Below are positions 48,339-51,936 of a stretch of DNA of 51,936 bases, piece by piece. The stretch is from Planctomycetota bacterium (GTDB lineage: Bacteria > Planctomycetota > Planctomycetia > Pirellulales > Thermoguttaceae), in contig JAUWNG010000009.1 of the NCBI GenBank assembly GCA_030612765.1, positions 1 through 51,936 on the forward strand, read 5' to 3'. The number at the start of each line of letters is the position of its first letter. Positions within the stretch are counted from its first letter, which is position 1. Under the pieces are notes generated by a model. It had not been told where the DNA came from, ran no database searches, and worked only from the letters and a program-made list of their open reading frames with translations. Both the position numbers and the translations under genes were made by a program.

Positions 48339-49388
48339 TTATTGGACTTCTTCTTCATCTGCGATATGCAATATGTCGGTTAGCTGTCGGATAATAAGGG
48401 TCCGAGCAGGCGCGTTCGAGATCAGAGACATAGAGCCACGTTGCCAATCTAAGGAGAGCTTCCCGCCACCTGGCAGATCAAGCACAGCACTGGGGAGTAC
48501 GGTCATCTGCCGACAAAATGATTCTGTGGTATATTGTTTGCCTTCATTTAGATCGCAACGATACTTCACCGCCGGGAATACCCCAAGAAGCACTTCGAAA
48601 CCAATCGGACGGCAAAGACTATAGTTCTTGGAATTAGCCCATGCTGTGGGCCAGAGTTCCCTGATAGCATTGAAGTATTCTTTCATTATGGTTGCTTGCT
48701 CAGGGACCGTCTTAGCCGACAACATGCCACCGCTACCAAGATGCGGGGCGAGCCACTTTTTCATCATCGTGTTCTTAACCCACCTGTCCTTTTCCTCTGG
48801 CATCATCCTGATCTTGCCTTGAATCGGAGAATCGGCGTCTCTGTTGAGCCGAATCAGAACGTCTACGACTGCATTCTCGTCCTCTGGAAGCTCCCTGATT
48901 TGGTAATATAACGACAGAAGATGTACGTCGCTAACCCGCACTTGTTTGCTGTTGATGTCTGCGAAAATCTTGCCTCTAAGGTCAATATTTGCGTTCCAGA
49001 TTGCAACGACGGGAAGGTCAAGGTCTATTCCATCGCTGTGGTCAAAGCCACCGAGGCGATGTTGACCGTCAAGGATATAGGCAAAGCTCCCCTCGTCGTT
49101 CGGAAAATGTAGCACCTTTATCCCTTCACGACCGGTAGATTCAATGCTTACGTCTTCTGTTAAACTTAGCACAATTGACCCAGGTAGTAGCGAGTTCTCT
49201 TTTTTTATATATTCTCCAATCTCCTTGACTCTTCTAGGAACCAACATCCTTTGGACTTCCTCGGGGTTCTCGTCCCCGCGAGGCGTAACATAGCAAATAC
49301 GCTTCAATACCGAGCTATTCATTCCAAAACAGTAGAGTTTCCAACCTTTCTGTATTAGAACTGCAGCATCTACAGTAAATCCAGCCAT
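48339..49388 (-). CDS. DGQHR-domain protein (DndB-like)
   Basis: 349 residues. The DGQHR motif lies at 107-111 (AYILDGQHRLGGF), preceded by VPRRVKEIGEYIKKENSLLPGSIVLSL. It is followed by DLPVVAIWNANIDLRGKIFADINSKQVRVSDVHLLSLY, the ParB/DndB-type fold. DndB proteins regulate or assist phosphorothioate DNA modification; the free DGQHR family also occurs in defence islands with unknown partners. No dnd modification genes (dndA, C, D, E) are visible here. It overlaps the HNH gene by 19 bases and is clearly AT-richer than the region around, which indicates transfer. No SD is needed if translation is coupled. Confidence 0.85.
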   Translation of the reverse strand: MAGFTVDAAVLIQKGWKLYCFGMNSSVLKRICYVTPRGDENPEEVQRMLVPRRVKEIGEYIKKENSLLPGSIVLSLTEDVSIESTGREGIKVLHFPNDEGSFAYILDGQHRLGGFDHSDGIDLDLPVVAIWNANIDLRGKIFADINSKQVRVSDVHLLSLYYQIRELPEDENAVVDVLIRLNRDADSPIQGKIRMMPEEKDRWVKNTMMKKWLAPHLGSGGMLSAKTVPEQATIMKEYFNAIRELWPTAWANSKNYSLCRPIGFEVLLGVFPAVKYRCDLNEGKQYTTESFCRQMTVLPSAVLDLPGGGKLSLDWQRGSMSLISNAPARTLIIRQLTDILHIADEEEVQ

Positions 49389-49870
49389 CGTTCACCTGCC
49401 TTTCTCTTATTCGATTTTTTCAGATTACACTGCTGGCACAAGAATTGCAAATTTGACCGCCGCGACGAGCCACCCTTGGAAACCGGAACTATATGATCAA
49501 CATGGAGCCGAACCTCTGGAGGTTTTCGTTTACAGTATGCGCATTCGAGCGGGACTTGCCACAACAATTTTAAGTACTCCTCGTAGAAAGTGGGCTCACG
49601 AAAGTGCTTCGTCCGCTCAGCTTTGACGCGTTCAAATAGAGCATTGAGATCATGCTTGCTCCAAGTACGCCTAGTGCGTTTTCTAAGATAGTTACGGAAC
49701 TGCTTGAGCGCATCCGGTAGCGTAAAAAGCGTATCGGGTATTTGTGGTTCATTAGCTAAACTCAGCGCCAAATGCTCACAGAGCACCCACTCGATCAAAT
49801 CTTCAAAAGAACCAGCATGCAACCCGAGAGCTGATAGGAGAATATGAGCAGGAGTATGTTCACGTTTCAT
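49370..49870 (-). CDS. HNH endonuclease, first gene of the HNH-DGQHR pair
   Basis: 166 residues. A helical N-terminal half (HTPAHILLSALGLHAGSFEDLIEWVLCEHLAL) is followed by a Cys-bearing HNH nuclease domain: zinc knuckle C110-x2-C113, catalytic VDH (Asp125-His126, RLHVDHIVPVSKGG), Asn140 (RRSNLQFLCQQCN) and second knuckle C145-x2-C148. Cleavage is probably of DNA. It is the upstream gene of a two-gene operon with 19-base overlap to the DGQHR gene. Both genes lie inside inverted copies of a GGGGTCAGACTTTAA sequence. A defence role is inferred, not shown. Confidence 0.85.
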   Translation of the reverse strand: MKREHTPAHILLSALGLHAGSFEDLIEWVLCEHLALSLANEPQIPDTLFTLPDALKQFRNYLRKRTRRTWSKHDLNALFERVKAERTKHFREPTFYEEYLKLLWQVPLECAYCKRKPPEVRLHVDHIVPVSKGGSSRRSNLQFLCQQCNLKKSNKRKAGERWLDLL

Positions 49871-49906
49871 TGTAGCGGAGGGAGAAAAGGGGATAGTATC
49901 GGTATC

Positions 49907-50018
49907 GGGGTCAGACTTTAATTATTAACTTTCTATGTCGTGGCCAAGTGAAATTGGGGTCAGAGCGCACTTAGTCATTAGGCGGATTCTGCTATTGACT
50001 AAGTGCGCTCTGACCCCA
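49907..50018. repeat. Right border repeat and 23-bp palindrome
   Basis: GGGGTCAGACTTTAATTATT...AACTTTC (49907-49933) is the inverse of 48265-48284. A perfect 23-base inverted repeat follows: TGGGGTCAGAGCGCACTTAG...(49955-49977) and its complement (49996-50018), loop 18. The arms share the CTGACCCC core with the left border. The 3' end of the antitoxin-like gene lies in the right arm. Confidence 0.85.
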
Positions 50019-50280
50019 TGTCTACTCCTTCAGACGCCACAATGATGACTCGCGAATGCTCCGTCAGTTCCACGGCGGGATCGAGGGGGCGCACCAAGCC
50101 ATTCTCCACGACACCCACTACGGCCAAGGGGCGGCGGCGCTGCTGTTGCAGGTGCTTTTCCACAGGCAACGATACAGCGTCGCTCGGCAAGTTCAGTGCG
50201 CCCAAGGTTGACTCTGTTGCGATCTGCTCGTCTCGGGCTCGACGTGCAGGGTTCCGCTTGTCGGCTGCGGGACTGGTCAT
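49999..50280 (-). CDS. Antitoxin-like protein (AF2212/DUF104-like C-terminal half)
   Basis: 93 residues. A disordered, charged N-terminus precedes PLAVVGVVENGLVRPLDPAVELTEHSRVIIVASE, which closely resembles the AF2212 family beta-barrel antitoxins. The final residues (EGVDMGSERT) and stop come from the 23-base palindrome, so the original C-terminus is unknown. It follows the toxin-like gene by 17 bases on the same strand. The pairing suggests a type II toxin-antitoxin module with toxin first. Confidence 0.65.
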   Translation of the reverse strand: MTSPAADKRNPARRARDEQIATESTLGALNLPSDAVSLPVEKHLQQQRRRPLAVVGVVENGLVRPLDPAVELTEHSRVIIVASEGVDMGSERT

Positions 50281-50297
50281 GGTATATCCCTTTCAGT

Positions 50298-50555
50298 TCA
50301 ATACGCGGTGATCACGAAGATTGGCGATTCGCCCAAGTCGCTAAAGATGTCGGGGATTTCGTCGTCTTCCCGGTCATACCGCCAAATTATCCAGATGCGG
50401 CGGCCGGCCGGCGTCGCAGCGAACATCTGGAACGATCCGTCCTTGCGTTGCTGGAGGTGGAAAACACGGTCGAATGCAGCCTCGACCTCGTTGGCCGAAA
50501 GGCCGTGAGCATCGATCTTCTGTAGATTCCAGTCGATCCATGTGAACTGTCTCAT
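50298..50555 (-). CDS. Small toxin-like protein (BrnT/RelE-fold candidate)
   Basis: 85 residues. FTWIDWNLQKIDAHGLSANEVEAAFDRVFHLQQ, then RRIWIIWRYDREDD and PIFVITAY: the start W-x-x-x-N/K-x-x-K-x-x-x-H-G-x-S-x-x-E-x-E-x-x-F and the closing strand follow the BrnT (DUF497) pattern, though it is not a close match. It would be an mRNA interferase. The neighbour is the antitoxin-like gene 17 bases downstream. An ORF-wide start at 50555 is the only ATG. Confidence 0.6.
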   Translation of the reverse strand: MRQFTWIDWNLQKIDAHGLSANEVEAAFDRVFHLQQRKDGSFQMFAATPAGRRIWIIWRYDREDDEIPDIFSDLGESPIFVITAY

Positions 50556-50611
50556 GCGCGGGCTCCCTCGTCCACACTGTCAAGATAGTCCACCATGGCA
50601 GTAGGGCACCA

Positions 50612-50693
50612 GGGGGACAGTCCCATTTTCGCGACGGTCAAGCCAATTCATACGGCAATGCTCCTCGCGCCGCGAAAATTGGGACAGTCCCCT
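50612..50693. repeat. Palindromic repeat, family A
   Basis: GGGGGACAGTCCCATTTTCGC and GCCGCGAAAATTGGGACAGT; it lies between the toxin-like gene and the deoxyhypusine-synthase-like gene, close to the right edge of the accessory stretch. Confidence 0.85.
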
Positions 50694-50786
50694 GTGAACG
50701 CACTATAAATGGTATCGGCGAAATCATGGCGAGTCAAGCAACCGGACGCCCTTGACAATCCGCGGCGGATGCCCTGAAATGGGGCC

Positions 50787-51936
50787 ATGACGCGAGAACT
50801 ACACGATGGCCGCGAAGACGGCCTTGAGCCACTGGAATCCCTCGACGTCCGACGCGCCGAAGGTTTCGCCGACATGCTCCGCCGAATGAGCCGGACGGCT
50901 TTCGGAGGACGCGAATTGGGTGAAGCCTTCGAGGTCCTCTCGGCAATGGCGGACGATCCGCAATGCCTCATCGTGGTGACGCTCTCCGGCGCCATGACCG
51001 TGGCGAAGATGGGCCGCCTGCTGTGCGATATGATCGACGAAAACCTGGCGCACATCGTCGTCAGCACCGGCGCCATCATGGCCCACGGTCTATCCGAAGC
51101 CGTCGGCGGCACCCACTTCAAGCACGACCCGAGAATCCCCGACAGCAAACTCTACAAGTGGGGTTACAACCGCGTGTACGACACCGTGGAGTTGGAGGCC
51201 AATCTGCTCCGCGGGGAGGAATTCGTGTCCGGGGTTCTCGGCGATTGGGACCCCCAGCGGCCGATGTGTTCTTGGGAGTTGAACCGGGAAATCGGCCGCC
51301 GGCTGCACGACGAGGGGCAGATGCCCAGCGTTCTCGGTTGCGCCTATCGACGGAACGTGCCGGTCTACGTGCCGGCGTTCACGGATTCCGACGTCGGCCT
51401 GGGAGTGTCCAGCGAATTTCTGGTTCGGAAAAACGCGACGGGGCGAAAAAAGGATATGGAAGAATTCTTCGCCGCGGTACCGCCGTACAATCCCTTTCTC
51501 GACCTGCACGATTACACACGGCGAATCCTTGCCGCCAAGCGGCTGGGTATATTCACCATCGGCGGCGGAGTGCCGCGAAACTGGGCTCAACAGGTCGGAC
51601 CGTTCATCGACATCCTAAACACGCGGGTGGAAACAAATCTTTCCGCCCCGCGGTTCCAATATGCGGTGCGAATATGCCCGGAACCGGTACACTGGGGCGG
51701 ACTGAGCGGTTGCACCTACACCGAAGGCGTTTCATGGGGGAAATTTGTCAGCCGCGCCGAAGGGGGCCGTTTCGCCGAGGTCCACTGCGACGCAACAATC
51801 GCATGGCCGTTGCTGATACGCGCGATACTGGAGACGAAAGCGGGCGATAATCCGTGTAGCGGGGGGGGGGGGCCCCCCGGCAATGGGGGGAACCCCCCCG
51901 GGCCCCCCCCCCCCCCCACAACCGGTGGCACCCCCC
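50787..51936 (+). CDS. Deoxyhypusine-synthase-like protein, 3' end missing
   Basis: Partial frame, ~358 good residues (to about 51860). The family folds like deoxyhypusine synthase, an NAD-dependent transferase of the aminobutyl or aminopropyl group of polyamines. Visible: FEVLSAMADDPQCLIVVTLSGAMTVAKMG, HIVVSTGAIMAHGLSEAVGG, HFKHDPR, PVYVPAFTDSDVGLG and TIGGGVPRNWAQQVGP. In the family, the GGGVxK lysine forms the imine intermediate; here the matching residue is Arg264 (codon 51576-51578). Bacterial members act in alternative polyamine routes or homospermidine synthesis. ATG 50787 is the first start, 93 bases after a family A repeat. It is on the opposite strand from the arginine decarboxylase. 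The end is in low-complexity sequence. Confidence 0.85.
   Translation, partial: MTRELHDGREDGLEPLESLDVRRAEGFADMLRRMSRTAFGGRELGEAFEVLSAMADDPQCLIVVTLSGAMTVAKMGRLLCDMIDENLAHIVVSTGAIMAHGLSEAVGGTHFKHDPRIPDSKLYKWGYNRVYDTVELEANLLRGEEFVSGVLGDWDPQRPMCSWELNREIGRRLHDEGQMPSVLGCAYRRNVPVYVPAFTDSDVGLGVSSEFLVRKNATGRKKDMEEFFAAVPPYNPFLDLHDYTRRILAAKRLGIFTIGGGVPRNWAQQVGPFIDILNTRVETNLSAPRFQYAVRICPEPVHWGGLSGCTYTEGVSWGKFVSRAEGGRFAEVHCDATIAWPLLIRAILETKAGDNPCSGGGGPPGNGGNPPGPPPPPTTGGTP
51857..51936. other. Low-complexity contig edge
   Basis: Runs of G and C of up to 18 bases with little else, like the first 100 bases. Codons here cannot be trusted, so the deoxyhypusine-synthase-like reading frame should be regarded as ending somewhere beyond the window. 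Confidence 0.75.

Noticed and set aside
48339-49870. A full Dnd phosphorothioation system
   Set aside because: Only a DndB-like DGQHR protein and an HNH nuclease are present; no dndA, dndC, dndD or dndE type gene is visible in the window.
50963-51850. Open frame of 295 codons on the plus strand
   Set aside because: It is an out-of-frame shadow, Arg/His/Gly-rich, of the deoxyhypusine-synthase-like gene read from 50787.

Overview
The window looks like a high-GC chromosome segment of a Planctomycetota bacterium, probably Pirellulales-like. The grounds are a DUF1559 pseudopilin-type protein with the planctomycete HPGGVNF...DGSVRF ending, two PEP-CTERM (exosortase-sorted) proteins, a large subtilase with the N-terminal EPLESRHLL motif common on planctomycete surface proteins, a FlgM-like protein of the short IYGP type, and many short palindromic repeats. 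Both ends run into G/C homopolymers that look like contig-edge artefacts. No rRNA, CRISPR array or intact transposon was seen.

Layout. 0.1-2.5 kb: an extended CDF cation transporter and two tRNAs (CAT and Ser-GCT). 2.9-11.6 kb: a one-strand exopolysaccharide cluster with chain-length protein, deacetylase, flippase, ligase/polymerase, CelD-type acetyltransferase, GT2 and WecG/TagA transferase. The middle genes are joined by ATGA overlaps. 12-19.4 kb: PAS-GGDEF cyclase, subtilase with three 552-bp repeats, and an M16 peptidase. 19.6-23.6 kb: an ADP-forming acyl-CoA ligase/GNAT fusion and an orphan ECF sigma factor. 23.7-27.1 kb: an AT-richer accessory island with a small conserved protein, a SEFIR protein bracketed by copies of one repeat, a 107-aa unknown, a secreted caspase-PDZ protein and a broken Fn3 gene. 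27.3-39.6 kb: mostly core genes (uvrA, mnmG, malic enzyme, malate dehydrogenase, purB) with lipoproteins, a transposase fragment and a higBA module.

39.7-44.7 kb is the most interesting block. A promoter with a perfect 7-1-7 Fur-type palindrome precedes a Cys-rich 20-residue leader ORF coupled by an ATGA overlap to a PEP-CTERM protein. Then come a PEP-CTERM/DUF4198 fusion with a sorting signal in its middle, a DUF1559 protein and a transthyretin-like lipoprotein. A convergent flgM-fur pair lies next to it. I infer a metal-responsive, exosortase-displayed surface system. 45-51.9 kb holds an EF-hand protein and a pyruvoyl-dependent arginine decarboxylase. It also holds an HNH-DGQHR pair inside inverted repeats, a toxin-antitoxin-like pair, and a deoxyhypusine-synthase-like gene with Arg where the catalytic Lys is expected.

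A second theme is that at least ten families of short palindromic repeats sit in nearly every gap and also inside genes, in frame. Examples are an exactly 81-bp copy in the GT2 gene, two G-rich copies in uvrA, a 20-bp copy in mnmG and the DUF4198 gene, and copies supplying the last codons of the ligase, mnmG and fur.
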